Shown: positions 24,212 through 32,158, counted from the stretch's first letter. The stretch is DNA of 37,823 nt from Mesorhizobium waimense (GCF_003601975.1 NZ_QZWZ01000056.1:1-37823); one strand, 5' to 3'. Numbers and translations: made by a program. Notes: generated by a model from the letters alone, not told the origin.

Positions 24212-24392
24212 GTGATATCCCTCATTCGTTTTGCATGGGAACTGCGCCACACCGGCCACTCCTTCGGATCAGCCTGCGCCGCGCTTTATCGTTCCCCCGC
24301 TGACTGCCCCCAAAATACCCGGTTATGCGATCAGCAACGATTGTTCAAATGCAAGCGATCATGACATCGCTTCCGCTGCAAGGCAAAACCAC

Positions 24393-25064
24393 TCAGAATT
24401 CAAACGTGTGAATGCGTTCAAATCCGGGTAGTGGCTTAATTGCCGCATTAAATGCCCGTCTTCCGGTTACAACCCCCCCGGTTTTGAAAAAAAGCCGGGC
24501 TACGCCCGAATTGCCCTGTCCCTCGACTGCGACAAGACGCCCGCCCTCGGAAAGCTGGTCGAACAGCGAAGCCGGCACGTCCTCGACACTGCCGCCGATG
24601 AAGATCACGTCGTACGGTGCCTTGGCGGCATGACCTTGCGCCAACGGCGCGATGACCACGGCCACATTGTCGCAGCACAACGCCGACAGCGTCGATTTGG
24701 CGGTTTCCGCCAGCGGCTGATCGCTTTCCAGAGCGACCACCGATCTCGCCAGCCGTGATAGCAGGGCCGAGGAATAGCCGGTGCCGCAGCCGACATCGAG
24801 CACCGATTCGCCGGCGCCGATTTCGGCCAGCTGCAGCAGCTTGGCTAGCGGCGAAGGCTCCATCAGGTAGCGCGCGCCGCCATTGGCGCTGTCGGAAATG
24901 CGGATGTCCCCGTCGATATAGGCAAGATCGCGCTGGTTCGCGCCGACAAAGGCCTCGCGCGGCACGGAAAGCATGGCATCGAGCAGCGGTGCGTTGGTTA
25001 CGTCCGTGGTGCGGATCTGGCCGTCGACCATCTTCACGCGTCGTTCGGAGAAATCAGCGCTCAT
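24393..25064 (-). CDS. Protein-L-isoaspartate O-methyltransferase-like protein
   Basis: SAM-dependent methyltransferase of the PCMT family; PCMT enzymes repair isoaspartyl residues in aged proteins. The 223-residue protein has VPREAFVGANQRDLAYIDGD (about residues 34-53), then the SAM-binding motif SVLDVGCGTGYSSALLSRL (about 86-104) with an acidic ALESD after the next strand, and DVIFIGGSVEDVP. Alphaproteobacterial members next to tolC are divergent from E. coli Pcm and their activity is not assured. About 180 bases separate it from the downstream tolC start. Confidence 0.85.
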   Translation of the reverse strand: MSADFSERRVKMVDGQIRTTDVTNAPLLDAMLSVPREAFVGANQRDLAYIDGDIRISDSANGGARYLMEPSPLAKLLQLAEIGAGESVLDVGCGTGYSSALLSRLARSVVALESDQPLAETAKSTLSALCCDNVAVVIAPLAQGHAAKAPYDVIFIGGSVEDVPASLFDQLSEGGRLVAVEGQGNSGVARLFFKTGGVVTGRRAFNAAIKPLPGFERIHTFEF

Positions 25065-25171
25065 GTTTCAACCAATCCGCCCAACCAATGCGCCCAAAAC
25101 GAATGCGCTTGCCGCGCCAGGACCGCGGCTCATTCGACCGGAACCCCTGCTCCACAGGGAGCCCAGGCAAC

Positions 25172-25245
25172 TGGAGGCCTCGCCCGGAATCGAACCGGGG
25201 TGCAAGGATTTGCAGTCCTCTGCGTAACCACTCCGCCACGAGGCC
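25172..25245 (-). tRNA. tRNA-Cys (GCA)
   Basis: A 74-base cloverleaf on the minus strand. The acceptor GGCCTCG (25239-25245) pairs with CGAGGCC (25176-25182). The anticodon loop CTGCAAA gives GCA, the T-arm reads GGTTCGATTCC, and a CCA is encoded at the 3' end (25172-25174). Confidence 0.96.
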
Positions 25246-25272
25246 TCGTTGCTCCCGGCGTTCCGAGCGAAC

Positions 25273-25301
25273 TCAATATGTTGGCGGCAGAAAGTCGTCA
25301 A
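25273..25301 (-). promoter_or_regulatory. Sigma-70 promoter for tRNA-Cys
   Basis: On the minus strand TTGACG (25296-25301), exactly 17 bases, then TATTGA (25273-25278). The -10 element lies 27 bases before the first tRNA base, fitting a short precursor leader. Confidence 0.6.
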
Positions 25302-25382
25302 GCGCTCGCACGTCATTCACGACGCTTTCCTCGCCGCGGCCCAAAACGCCTTCTGCTGATCTGGAAAGTTCCGCCGGCCAGG

Positions 25383-25640
25383 TCAATCCGGCCGGCGCCG
25401 GCGCTCCCACCACACGACAAGCCGGCGCCGGTGGCGGCGCACCAGCGCAAATTCATAGGAAAGCACCAGCAATCCGATCGGAATCATCCAGAAGCCCAGG
25501 ATAGGCAGGAAGCCGAGGATGCCGCCCAGGATCAGGACGACGCCGATGATGATTCTGAGAGCACGCGAGCGCGGCATGGTGAATTCACGGCCAAAGACCG
25601 TGATTTTCCGCGCCGGTGCGTGTTCGCCTGCTGCAGTCAT
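25383..25640 (-). CDS. Small membrane protein, PGPGW-like
   Basis: An 85-residue protein with a short soluble start (MTAAGEHAPARKITVFGREF), then two closely spaced hydrophobic helices (RIIIGVVLILGGILGFLPIL and WMIPIGLLVLSYEFALV), and a very basic Arg-rich tail. The ILGGILGFLPILGFWMIPIGL core resembles the PGPGW family of putative inner-membrane proteins of unknown function. The frame is open further upstream from a GTG at 25710-25712, but ATG 25638-25640 gives the expected size. Last gene before tRNA-Asn. Function not shown. Confidence 0.7.
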   Translation of the reverse strand: MTAAGEHAPARKITVFGREFTMPRSRALRIIIGVVLILGGILGFLPILGFWMIPIGLLVLSYEFALVRRHRRRLVVWWERRRRPD

Positions 25641-25805
25641 GTCGAAGTTAGACCCAGTTCCAGGGATTAAAGACACCCGCCGGTAAATGCCGCAACCGCC
25701 TTTTCGCTCCACGGCGGTGAGCAGAACCGCTCATATGAGGCCCCCCGCCGACGATTGCCAGAAATCATCATGCAAAAAAGCCCAGAAAAAATACGAAATG
25801 CTTCT

Positions 25806-25834
25806 TTGCAAAGGCGAAACGGGTTTGCTATAGG
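25806..25834 (+). promoter_or_regulatory. Sigma-70 promoter for tRNA-Asn
   Basis: TTGCAA (25806-25811), a 17-base spacer and TATAGG (25829-25834). The -10 element ends 26 bases before the first tRNA base. Confidence 0.6.
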
Positions 25835-25860
25835 CTGCGCCACTCACATGAGAGCGCTGT

Positions 25861-25935
25861 TCCCCGGTAGCTCAGTGGTAGAGCAACCGGCTGTTAACCG
25901 GTTGGTCGCTGGTTCGAATCCGGCCCGGGGAGCCA
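25861..25935 (+). tRNA. tRNA-Asn (GTT)
   Basis: A 75-base cloverleaf. TCCCCGG pairs with CCGGGGA; the D-arm is TAGCTCAGTGGTAGAGCA; the anticodon stem ACCGG/CCGGT holds GTT in CTGTTAA; the T-arm is GGTTCGAATCC; CCA is encoded at 25933-25935. The accessory, partly phage-derived region begins right after its 3' end, so the gene may be an integration site (inference). Confidence 0.97.
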
Positions 25936-26021
25936 ATCTTTTCAAGGACTTAAGGCAGGTCCGAAAATCCAAAAAAACCCACTATGTGCGCTATATGTGC
26001 GGCGATCGGGTTTGCTTGACG

Positions 26022-26049
26022 AAAAAGCCCGCCACCAGAGGCAGCGGGC
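26022..26049 (-). terminator. Rho-independent terminator after the small two-gene operon
   Basis: gcccgc (26027-26032) and gcgggc (26044-26049) form a hairpin. Five T follow on the minus strand. It lies 27 bases beyond the stop of the gene ending at 26076. Confidence 0.75.
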
Positions 26050-26053
26050 CCAT

Positions 26054-26073
26054 TTTTGCCGACGTCGGCAAAA
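26054..26073. repeat. Perfect 20-base palindrome
   Basis: ttttgccgac followed at once by gtcggcaaaa, with no loop, 2 bases beyond the stop codon of the small gene at 26076 and just before the terminator hairpin. It could be a dimeric-regulator site or part of a compound terminator. Confidence 0.7.
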
Positions 26074-26075
26074 TC

Positions 26076-26285
26076 TCAGTTGAGAGTTGGCTCCTCCAGC
26101 CACTTGTTCCTGCCGAGCGATCGAGGATAGACGCTGAGGCAGACCGGATAACCGACCGAATTTGACGCCCGCAAGAATTCGTCGAGTGCGGCGGCCAGCT
26201 CCCTTCCCAGCCGCTTCATTTTTTGTTCAGCCGCAGCGATCTCTGTGTCTCTGCTGGAGAGGGTCGCCTCGATCATGTCGCTCAT
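26076..26285 (-). CDS. Small hypothetical protein, helical
   Basis: A 69-residue product (MSDMIEATLSSRDTEIAAAE) with a long predicted amphipathic helix (about residues 8-42, rich in Ala, Glu, Lys and Leu) and then GYPVCLSVYPRSLGRN. No family recognised. Its ATG overlaps the stop of the upstream gene as ATGA (26282-26285), so the two are translationally coupled. A terminator follows. First genes after tRNA-Asn. Confidence 0.6.
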   Translation of the reverse strand: MSDMIEATLSSRDTEIAAAEQKMKRLGRELAAALDEFLRASNSVGYPVCLSVYPRSLGRNKWLEEPTLN

Positions 26286-26527
26286 GACTGCACCCCGCGC
26301 TGCTGCACAATGAGAGCGAAGCCGGCCGAATGATCGACGGTAACCCGCCATGCCCCGCCGTGCATACCTTCCATTGCGGCGGAAAGCTCCCCTGCGAGGC
26401 GCCTGATTCGATCGTCGATAGTTTCTGGTGTGGTAGAGCCGGTTGACGGAAAAGCCTCTGTCGCGGCACCTATGTCCGGAATAGAGGCTAGTGCGCCAAG
26501 CGCGGCGCGGCGTGTGATTGTGGTCAT
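26282..26527 (-). CDS. Small hypothetical protein with TRRAAL N-terminus (possible Tat-like signal)
   Basis: An 81-residue product beginning MTTITRRAALGALASIPDIG, that is, a twin-arginine followed by a moderately hydrophobic stretch. This resembles a short Tat signal. The rest contains ETIDDRIRRLAGELSAAMEG (helix) and GAWRVTVDHSAGFALIVQQR (strands). No family recognised. GAGGAAG lies 7-8 bases upstream of the ATG. It is coupled by ATGA to the next gene. Export is a guess from the N-terminus alone. Confidence 0.6.
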   Translation of the reverse strand: MTTITRRAALGALASIPDIGAATEAFPSTGSTTPETIDDRIRRLAGELSAAMEGMHGGAWRVTVDHSAGFALIVQQRGVQS

Positions 26528-26773
26528 CTGTGACTTCCTCTCCAAATGTTGAGGAAGCCGGGCAAACGCCTAGCGAATCTGTGACGGAGTGCTAAATCTG
26601 ATGTGTGTCACTGCAGGCCCTGCAAGGCTTCCGGTGGCAAAGTGCCGGTCGGCAGTTCGTCGCTACCGACCGGCGCGCCTAAGGTGTTCTCATTCGCTGA
26701 AATCGTCAAGCGCGCCCTTGCGGGGGCGAAGCTTGCGCTGCATCCTTGGCGCAACGTGAGGGGGCGTCGAAGT

Positions 26774-27199
26774 ATGGGCGAAAGGACAAGGATTGCGGCC
26801 GTCGCTGTCGTCGCGATCGGCCTTGTTTGGATGTTCAAGGGCCATGACGGGAGTGCGACGGGCAGCGCGAGCTCTACCAGTGGCGTTGTTGCTTCGGGCG
26901 TCAATGCCGGAGTCTACGGAGACTGCGCCAAGATCAACGCGAAAGCCGTGCTTGCTTCGTGGGATAACACGATAGACAGCATCAGGCGCAGCGACGCCAC
27001 CGATTTTAGCGGACCTCAAATATTCGTACACGTCTCGACCGAAAGATGGAGGGATGCCGGCCACGAGGGGCGACTGAGCATCGCGATCGCTGCGTATTGC
27101 GATGCCGCCGACACGCATGGCAAAGGCGTAGCCATCATAAAGGGAAGCCTTGACGAGAAACTCGGTGGCGTCGTTGACGGCAACTACACGAGCCCCTGA
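26774..27199 (+). CDS. Hypothetical membrane-anchored protein
   Basis: A 141-residue product starting MGERTRIAAVAVVAIGLVWM: a single N-terminal hydrophobic segment, signal anchor or uncleaved. A Gly/Ser/Ala-rich linker and a soluble domain of about 100 residues follow, with two cysteines (GDCAKINAKAV and AAYCDAAD). GAGGGGGCG precedes the ATG by about 8 bases. An in-frame stretch upstream without a plausible start is excluded. No family recognised. Oriented opposite to its neighbours at 26076-26527. Confidence 0.6.
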   Translation: MGERTRIAAVAVVAIGLVWMFKGHDGSATGSASSTSGVVASGVNAGVYGDCAKINAKAVLASWDNTIDSIRRSDATDFSGPQIFVHVSTERWRDAGHEGRLSIAIAAYCDAADTHGKGVAIIKGSLDEKLGGVVDGNYTSP

Positions 27200-27425
27200 C
27201 CTTTGTTCACCTGGCCGCCGGCCAGTACATCTGGCGTCGAGTTCATCGCTGAGAATGGCGGCGGCGCCGGGGTGAGGCTGAGGAAGGGTGGCCAAGACGC
27301 TGGCGGCTAAAGCGAGCTTGCGTCCTCCCCCTTGTTGCGCAAAATTTCAGCAGCTTCCGACTCCGAAGGCATGATCGATGCTAAATTGACCCATCTGTTC
27401 GGTTTATCCGGTGGGAGGGTTTGTC
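27200..27425. other. Intergenic gap before the DUF1254 gene
   Basis: 226 bases with no supported gene. On the minus strand about 27230-27320 reads RKLALAASVLATLPQPHPGA in one frame, like a signal-peptide remnant of a decayed gene, but no intact frame of coding quality follows. The last 20 bases hold the ribosome site of the next gene. Confidence 0.4.
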
Positions 27426-28856
27426 ATGAACGTTCTGGCCCGAAAGTCGATTTTATTGATCGCAGGCGTCTTCTTAGCTTGGACGGCCGGGGCTAGTGCC
27501 GCTCAGGACGCGGCAGCCAAGCCCGCTTGGCAGGAACAATACGCCTATACCCTGGGCATGCAGGCCTATGTGTTCGGCTTCCCATACGTGTATTTACCCA
27601 GCCTGCGGTGGGATTGGGTGACGCAGCCCAAGCCGACGGGCAGCATCACGCCCTATGCGCCGCTCAATCATTTCTACAATGTGCGGGACCTGGCCACCGC
27701 CGAATACCGTGATGGCGGTTCGCCTAACAACGACGCACTCTATTCCTCTGCTTGGGTAGATGTGACCAAGGAGCCCATCATCCTTTCCCATCCCGAGATG
27801 GGCGATCGCTACTTCACCTTTGAGATCGCAGGCATTGACTCCGACAATTTCGCCTATGTCGGTAAGCGCACCACCGGTGGCAAGGCGGGAAGTTTTGCCA
27901 TCGTCGGCCCGAACTGGAAAGGCGCGCTACCCGAAGGAGTGAAGGCTCTCCCTACGTCACGCACCAACAGCGTGTTAATCCTTGGACGCACGCTCGTTGA
28001 TGGTCAGGCGGACGTGCCCGCCGTGCGCAAGCTGCAGGATCAATACACGCTTGTCCCGCTCAGCCTTTGGGGAAAGCAGAATGCCATGTTGCCCGAGAGC
28101 CGCGATGTCTGGGCGCCCTTCGACCCGAAAACCGATCCGCTGGCCGAGTGGAAAACCATGAACAAGGCGATGACGGAAAATCCGCCCGAGGCGAGGCTCG
28201 CCAAACTGGTGGAACTGTTCGCCAGGGTTGGGATCGGTCCAGGGCAAGATGATTTCGACGGAATGGATACCGGCACCAAGCGCGGCCTGGCGAGAGCGGC
28301 GGTTGATGGGCGTGCGCTTCTAAACGACGTGATACGTTCGGGCGCGCTCGGAAAACAGGTCAATGGTTGGAACATTCCGCCTTCGGCGGTGGGGCGGGCC
28401 GGTTTGAGTGACGACTTTCTGCTGCGTGCTGCTTTGCAAGCCCTCAGCGGAATCATCTCGAACGACCCTGCTGAAGCCGTGTATTTCAACACCGCCCTCG
28501 ACGCTACGGGGCAGGCCTTCGATGGGACCAAGCGATACACGTTGCGCTTTCCGCCCGGGCAATTGCCGCAGGTCGAGGCTTTCTGGTCCATCACCATGTA
28601 TGACCCGACCTACAATCTCGTCGATAACTCGATCGACCGCTACTCTATCGGCAATCGCACGCCGAACTTGAAACAGGATGCTGACGGCGGCCTGACCCTC
28701 TACATCCAGAGTGAGTCACCGGGTATGGCCAAGGAATCTAACTGGCTGCCAAGCACAAAGAGCGGCTCCTTCTTTGTGATCCTGAGGACATACATGCCAG
28801 GTCCCGAGATCGTAGAGCAGAAATGGGCTCCGCCCCGCGTGGTCCCGGTCTTATGA
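27426..28856 (+). CDS. Exported DUF1254/DUF1214 domain protein
   Basis: A 476-residue protein of the DUF1254-DUF1214 family, conserved in proteobacteria with no assigned reaction. It has a signal peptide (MNVLARKSILLIAGVFLAWT, cleaved about GASAA). An N-terminal DUF1254 region follows (YAYTLGMQAYVFGFPYVYLP; NNDALYSSAWVDVTKEPIIL; GDRYFTFEIAGIDSDNFAYV). The C-terminal DUF1214 region has YTLRFPPGQLPQVEAFWSIT, then MYDPTYNLVDNSIDRYSIGN and the ending SNWLPSTKSGSFFVILRTYM. Length is usual for the family. GGGAGGG precedes ATG 27426 by about 5-6 bases; an ATG 15 bases earlier is weaker. Single gene at the edge of the phage-like block, and not itself phage-like. Confidence 0.88.
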   Translation: MNVLARKSILLIAGVFLAWTAGASAAQDAAAKPAWQEQYAYTLGMQAYVFGFPYVYLPSLRWDWVTQPKPTGSITPYAPLNHFYNVRDLATAEYRDGGSPNNDALYSSAWVDVTKEPIILSHPEMGDRYFTFEIAGIDSDNFAYVGKRTTGGKAGSFAIVGPNWKGALPEGVKALPTSRTNSVLILGRTLVDGQADVPAVRKLQDQYTLVPLSLWGKQNAMLPESRDVWAPFDPKTDPLAEWKTMNKAMTENPPEARLAKLVELFARVGIGPGQDDFDGMDTGTKRGLARAAVDGRALLNDVIRSGALGKQVNGWNIPPSAVGRAGLSDDFLLRAALQALSGIISNDPAEAVYFNTALDATGQAFDGTKRYTLRFPPGQLPQVEAFWSITMYDPTYNLVDNSIDRYSIGNRTPNLKQDADGGLTLYIQSESPGMAKESNWLPSTKSGSFFVILRTYMPGPEIVEQKWAPPRVVPVL

Positions 28857-28872
28857 GGCCGTTCAACGCGGA

Positions 28873-29226
28873 TCATATACGCTGACGGCAGCGTCGATAG
28901 CTTCTGATTGGGGGCCTCAGCGCGCTCTGGCGCCCGCCTGTGGCCGCGTGCCACAGCAACCAAACCTGCTCGGACTCCAGCCTGTAGCCGGCCGGCATAG
29001 GCTTCCAATCAGACGGAGGGATTCGCATGCACCATTTCGGTTCGCGAAAGCCCCAGTGCTCGAGCCCGACCATCTGCGATCCATCAAACCAGACCGACAC
29101 ATTGAGCTTAGGAAAATGCAGCACCCTGGCTTGCCACCAAGTGCGTTCGATCTCGTATTCTCCCACACCCTCGGCCCAGCGCGTCCAGCCGCGGCCGGGA
29201 CGCTCGGTCAGTTCGGTATCGCGCAC
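28873..29226 (-). CDS. Hypothetical protein of the phage-like block
   Basis: A 117-residue product with many aromatic residues (WTRWAEGVGEYEIERTWWQA; VSVWFDGSQMVGLEHWGFRE; SEQVWLLWHAATGG). No family recognised; a small soluble structural or binding domain is possible. It begins at a GTG 9 bases after the stop of the LamG-domain gene, with GAGG just upstream. Last gene of the minus-strand phage block. Confidence 0.55.
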   Translation of the reverse strand: MRDTELTERPGRGWTRWAEGVGEYEIERTWWQARVLHFPKLNVSVWFDGSQMVGLEHWGFREPKWCMRIPPSDWKPMPAGYRLESEQVWLLWHAATGGRQSALRPPIRSYRRCRQRI

Positions 29227-29235
29227 ATGGCCTCG

Positions 29236-30015
29236 CTATGAGCGCGGGAAAGCCGCAGTCGGCACCGTGATTGAGCCATCGGTGTCGTAGCGACAGACGC
29301 CCTTGGTGATCCTGATTTCATCGAGCCAGGCGTTGAGGTTGGCTGTGCCGCCAAGGAGACGCCCGATCTCAAGCGCTCCTGTGGAGTTGAAGATGGTCGA
29401 ATCTGCCGGCGTTGAAGTGCCGTCCAGCGTGCCATTGCACCATAGGCGCAGCTTCCCGCTGCTGTTTTTCGAGATGGCTATAAAATGCCAGAAATCGAGC
29501 GCCATAACCGTGCCGCCATTGCCAACCGATACGTTGGGAGGCAGTCCGCCGTTGTACGACGAGTTGAACGAAACTTGCGAGGCTGGTCCGACCTCCCAGG
29601 TGCTGTTGATATACCAGCTGACATCACCATTTGATGGCGCTTGGGCCATGATGCGCTGATTGCCAACATTGGCGTGCGGCCGTATCCAAAATTCTATGGT
29701 AAATTGATCAGAATTCGCGTCCGACAGATCCCAATCCGGGCTGTCTGGGATTGAGAGATAATCGCCAGTACCGTCAAAGAGACAGGATGAACTGCCGAAC
29801 TTGGCCTGCGCGCTGTCGATCTGCGCGTTGCCATTGAAGGTGATCGGCGAATGCGCCGATGGACTTTCGTCCGTGGTTGTCGTGGCGCCGTCAGTGCCTT
29901 CGAAACCGAGCAGCAACACGACGTTGGCAAAGTTCGGATCGCCTCCGCCGCCACCGCCGCCGGGAGAAGGCTGCCGAGCGCCGAATCCGATCAGTTGATT
30001 GACAGCAAGCGGCAT
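29236..30015 (-). CDS. LamG/concanavalin-like domain protein (phage structural type)
   Basis: A 259-residue protein with no signal peptide. After a short start comes a run of seven Gly (about residues 19-25), then a jelly-roll LamG_3-type domain: NVVLLLGFEGTDGATTTTDE, SSSCLFDGTGDYLSIPDSPD, QFTIEFWIRPHANVGNQRIM, LDFWHFIAISKNSSGKLRLW and LNAWLDEIRITKGVCRYDTD. Such domains are frequent in phage tail or decoration proteins and in adhesins. The location in a block of small phage-type genes favours the former. Its start overlaps the previous small gene by 25 bases. Confidence 0.8.
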   Translation of the reverse strand: MPLAVNQLIGFGARQPSPGGGGGGGDPNFANVVLLLGFEGTDGATTTTDESPSAHSPITFNGNAQIDSAQAKFGSSSCLFDGTGDYLSIPDSPDWDLSDANSDQFTIEFWIRPHANVGNQRIMAQAPSNGDVSWYINSTWEVGPASQVSFNSSYNGGLPPNVSVGNGGTVMALDFWHFIAISKNSSGKLRLWCNGTLDGTSTPADSTIFNSTGALEIGRLLGGTANLNAWLDEIRITKGVCRYDTDGSITVPTAAFPRS

Positions 30016-30173
30016 TTCTCTTCATCCTCGTTGCTGATCGCGAATTGTTCGTTCGGCCCGTACGCACGTAGCCAAGCGCGGATTCCGTCCCAACTCGTCA
30101 TGTCAAATACTCCCACCAGCGGCACGGTGACCGCCAAGGCGCGGGGGAAGAAGCCGATCTCTGGGAGGCTCAT
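29991..30173 (-). CDS. Small hypothetical phage-block protein
   Basis: A 60-residue product (MSLPEIGFFPRALAVTVPLV ... EEKCRLLSIN) of unknown family, mildly hydrophobic in its first half. Its ATG overlaps the upstream stop as ATGA (30170-30173) and its end overlaps the LamG gene start by 25 bases. Coupling on both sides supports it as real. Confidence 0.5.
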   Translation of the reverse strand: MSLPEIGFFPRALAVTVPLVGVFDMTSWDGIRAWLRAYGPNEQFAISNEDEEKCRLLSIN

Positions 30174-30583
30174 CGGGCACCCCGTTCGTCGTCAGCAAGC
30201 GGCGATGGGCGCGGCACCGGACCGGCTTCGTGAGGCCCGCGGCCGGGGTCGAGCAACGAGCCGTAGTACCATGGCGAGCGCCAATATCGGGAGTCGAGCG
30301 CGGCGGTGCACGCGACGACATAGGCCAAGTCGAACATCGGCCTCGACTTGCGATCCTCGGCGGCAATCTGATGCATCGCCCTAAGCTTTGCCGCGGCAGT
30401 CAAGCGGGCCTCGGGAGACCACGTTACGTCGCCGACGATTTCAACAAGCAGCGTGGCATCGGCGAGATCGAGCACGCTGTCGAGCTCGCGCTTCACCACC
30501 GCAAGCCGTTCCGGCGATTGGTTATCATGGAGCCCCACGCCGCGATATTCGCCAACTCTCGGGATGCGGTCGTTCTCGTTCAT
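30170..30583 (-). CDS. Hypothetical phage-block protein
   Basis: A 137-residue product (MNENDRIPRVGEYRGVGLHD) with a helical centre (AVVKRELDSVLDLADATLLV; EARLTAAAKLRAMHQIAAED) and a Pro/Arg-rich end. No family recognised. ATGA overlaps join it to the genes on both sides (30580-30583 and 30170-30173). Its position before the LamG gene hints at a virion-related role, not more. Confidence 0.6.
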   Translation of the reverse strand: MNENDRIPRVGEYRGVGLHDNQSPERLAVVKRELDSVLDLADATLLVEIVGDVTWSPEARLTAAAKLRAMHQIAAEDRKSRPMFDLAYVVACTAALDSRYWRSPWYYGSLLDPGRGPHEAGPVPRPSPLADDERGAR

Positions 30584-30834
30584 CGCTTGCCGCCCTTCAA
30601 AAGCGTCAGAGCGCGCGCCGAAATTCGATCATTCTCGGACCCGTCGCCGCCGTCCTTTTTGCGGCCACCCTGCGCCAGCAACGCCTTTGCAGCCGCCAAG
30701 CGTGAACTAGCCGGCGCGGAGGTGTCGCTCGCGATCTGTCGCAGGACAGTCAACGGGTCGACAGCGTCGACATCGACGCCCTTAAGCGCCCGCTTCGATG
30801 CCGCTGCTCTGGTCGGACGTCCCCGTTTCGCCAT
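30580..30834 (-). CDS. Small basic hypothetical protein of the phage-like block
   Basis: An 84-residue basic protein (MAKRGRPTRAAASKRALKGV) with a helical region DPLTVLRQIASDTSAPASSR. The basic N-terminus and helical middle loosely recall small DNA-binding or small-terminase-like phage proteins, but no terminase large subunit lies nearby, so I make no functional call. Coupled by ATGA to the next gene. Confidence 0.55.
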   Translation of the reverse strand: MAKRGRPTRAAASKRALKGVDVDAVDPLTVLRQIASDTSAPASSRLAAAKALLAQGGRKKDGGDGSENDRISARALTLLKGGKR

Positions 30835-30989
30835 GAAAATTCACCTCAATCCGATTTTCTAGACTTCACTCGGCGCGCGCACGTAGAGTCTCCGTGAGCC
30901 CGGAGCGGTTCAAAGGGGTAATGCAACTTTCGATTCTTGACCCCCGCCCCCTGGTTGTATTGGCGACGGCCGCTGCCGTGTCATCGTGA

Positions 30990-31337
30990 TCAATTCCGCA
31001 CGACCCTAAGCGCCTCACGCCTGTCTGCCTGCTCAGCGAGGCCGCGACTGACGAATGCGGCCAGCGCTCGAAATATCCGGTCGGTCAGTTCATCAAGCTG
31101 GTCCTTGGCGCCTGCTGCCTGCAGCGCGGCGGTTTGCGCAATGGAAAACAGCCGTTCGGTCTCGGTCGCATCCATAAGCAGCGGCATTCCCCTGCTTATG
31201 TCGACCTCCGCGGCGTTGACCAATTCGACATACTTACGGCGCAGCGAAGCACGCGCAGCATGTGCCGCGTTCTCGGGCATGCCTGCCTCGATCGACTCTT
31301 GCGTAATGCGGTCGATCTCCAATTCAAAGCTCGTCAT
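30990..31337 (-). CDS. Helical hypothetical protein coupled to protease-like gene 2
   Basis: A 115-residue, almost fully helical protein (MTSFELEIDRITQESIEAGM; RLFSIAQTAALQAAGAKDQL; RIFRALAAFVSRGLAEQADR). The ATG at 31335-31337 overlaps the stop of the larger protease-like gene as ATGA. An in-frame extension upstream is antisense-like Arg/Gly-rich sequence and is rejected. No family recognised. The coupling suggests joint action with the protease-like protein. Confidence 0.6.
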   Translation of the reverse strand: MTSFELEIDRITQESIEAGMPENAAHAARASLRRKYVELVNAAEVDISRGMPLLMDATETERLFSIAQTAALQAAGAKDQLDELTDRIFRALAAFVSRGLAEQADRREALRVVRN

Positions 31338-32155
31338 TGTTCCGCCTCCTGCTTGTCCTCGAGCTTGTGGGCGTGGCCGTTCTTCACCGCCAATTGCCAG
31401 CAGCGGTTGCCATCCGCACCACCAGGGACGATGCCCTTCGTGTCGACATTCGCGTGCCACAAGCTACCGCGATGCGTTGCGAAGCTTCCGGTCTTGAACC
31501 ATTGGTCGGACTTCCACGCGCCGGCATAGGGAACGCGCGGCGGCATTGGCTCGACATGAACAGGCTGCCCGTCATCGAGGATGATCGAGAATTGGCAGTC
31601 GATGTTGGCAGGCTCGCGGACGCAACTGATCTCGCCGATGCGCCAGGACTTGAGATGGAGGAAGCCGTCGACCACTGCATCGTCGACCTGATCGCTGGCG
31701 AGCACGCTGAAGCTTCTGACTTCACCTGAGCGGATGAGCGACCACAAGTGATCGCCGGCGGGCGTGTCATACACTGCGGCGAGCGCGATGATCTGGTCGG
31801 CAGTGCGGCGAAGATAGTGGACGCGTCCGACCTCGCCGCGATCATGTCCGGACTTGAGCGACAGGGGTAGACGAACCGACGCAGCCATCGGGCTCAAGAT
31901 CATCTTGTTCCCGCGGCCGGAGATCGACGGGCGCCGTGTCGACGCAATGCCCTCAATCCAGCGGCGACGATTGGCCGGCTCGGTCTCGACTATCTCGCCG
32001 TCCGGCGCGGACTTCCACACGGCAGCGCCGTCTGTGCCATGATAGGCACGGTTGATCATCGAACCAGGACCGAAGTCGCGTTCGTTGTTCGCGCGCACCA
32101 TCAGTTCAACCTTGCGGCTGATTGCGGCGAGACGCTCGGGAGACGGTATTAGCAT
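31334..32155 (-). CDS. HK97-type prohead-protease-like protein with C-terminal phage binding domain
   Basis: A 273-residue protein. The middle shows an S78-type prohead-protease pattern: KSGHDRGEVGRV (candidate catalytic His104), GEVRSFSVLA (candidate Ser150), then WRIGEISCVREPANID, the E(V/I)S-V-PAN ending. The N-terminal about 90 residues are unassigned. The C-terminal part (about 208-262: YAGAWKSDQWFKTGSFATHR; GSLWHANVDTKG; WQLAVKNGHA) matches a carbohydrate-binding-like repeat seen in phage proteins. Prohead proteases trim scaffold and capsid during head maturation, but no capsid gene is visible here. It starts 3 bases after the second protease-like gene. Catalytic residues are my assignment. 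Confidence 0.7.
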   Translation of the reverse strand: MLIPSPERLAAISRKVELMVRANNERDFGPGSMINRAYHGTDGAAVWKSAPDGEIVETEPANRRRWIEGIASTRRPSISGRGNKMILSPMAASVRLPLSLKSGHDRGEVGRVHYLRRTADQIIALAAVYDTPAGDHLWSLIRSGEVRSFSVLASDQVDDAVVDGFLHLKSWRIGEISCVREPANIDCQFSIILDDGQPVHVEPMPPRVPYAGAWKSDQWFKTGSFATHRGSLWHANVDTKGIVPGGADGNRCWQLAVKNGHAHKLEDKQEAEQ

Positions 32156-32158
32156 GGA

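Noticed and set aside
24460..24512. Hairpin with an A-run inside the methyltransferase-like gene
   Set aside because: It lies within the coding sequence well before the stop; terminator function there is unlikely.
25755..26165. Open frame spanning tRNA-Asn
   Set aside because: It reads straight through a clear tRNA gene and a terminator hairpin.
26690..27295. 201-residue minus-strand frame opposite the anchored hypothetical gene
   Set aside because: Most of it is antisense to a gene with better start and ribosome site; only its first about 20 residues look like a signal-peptide remnant.
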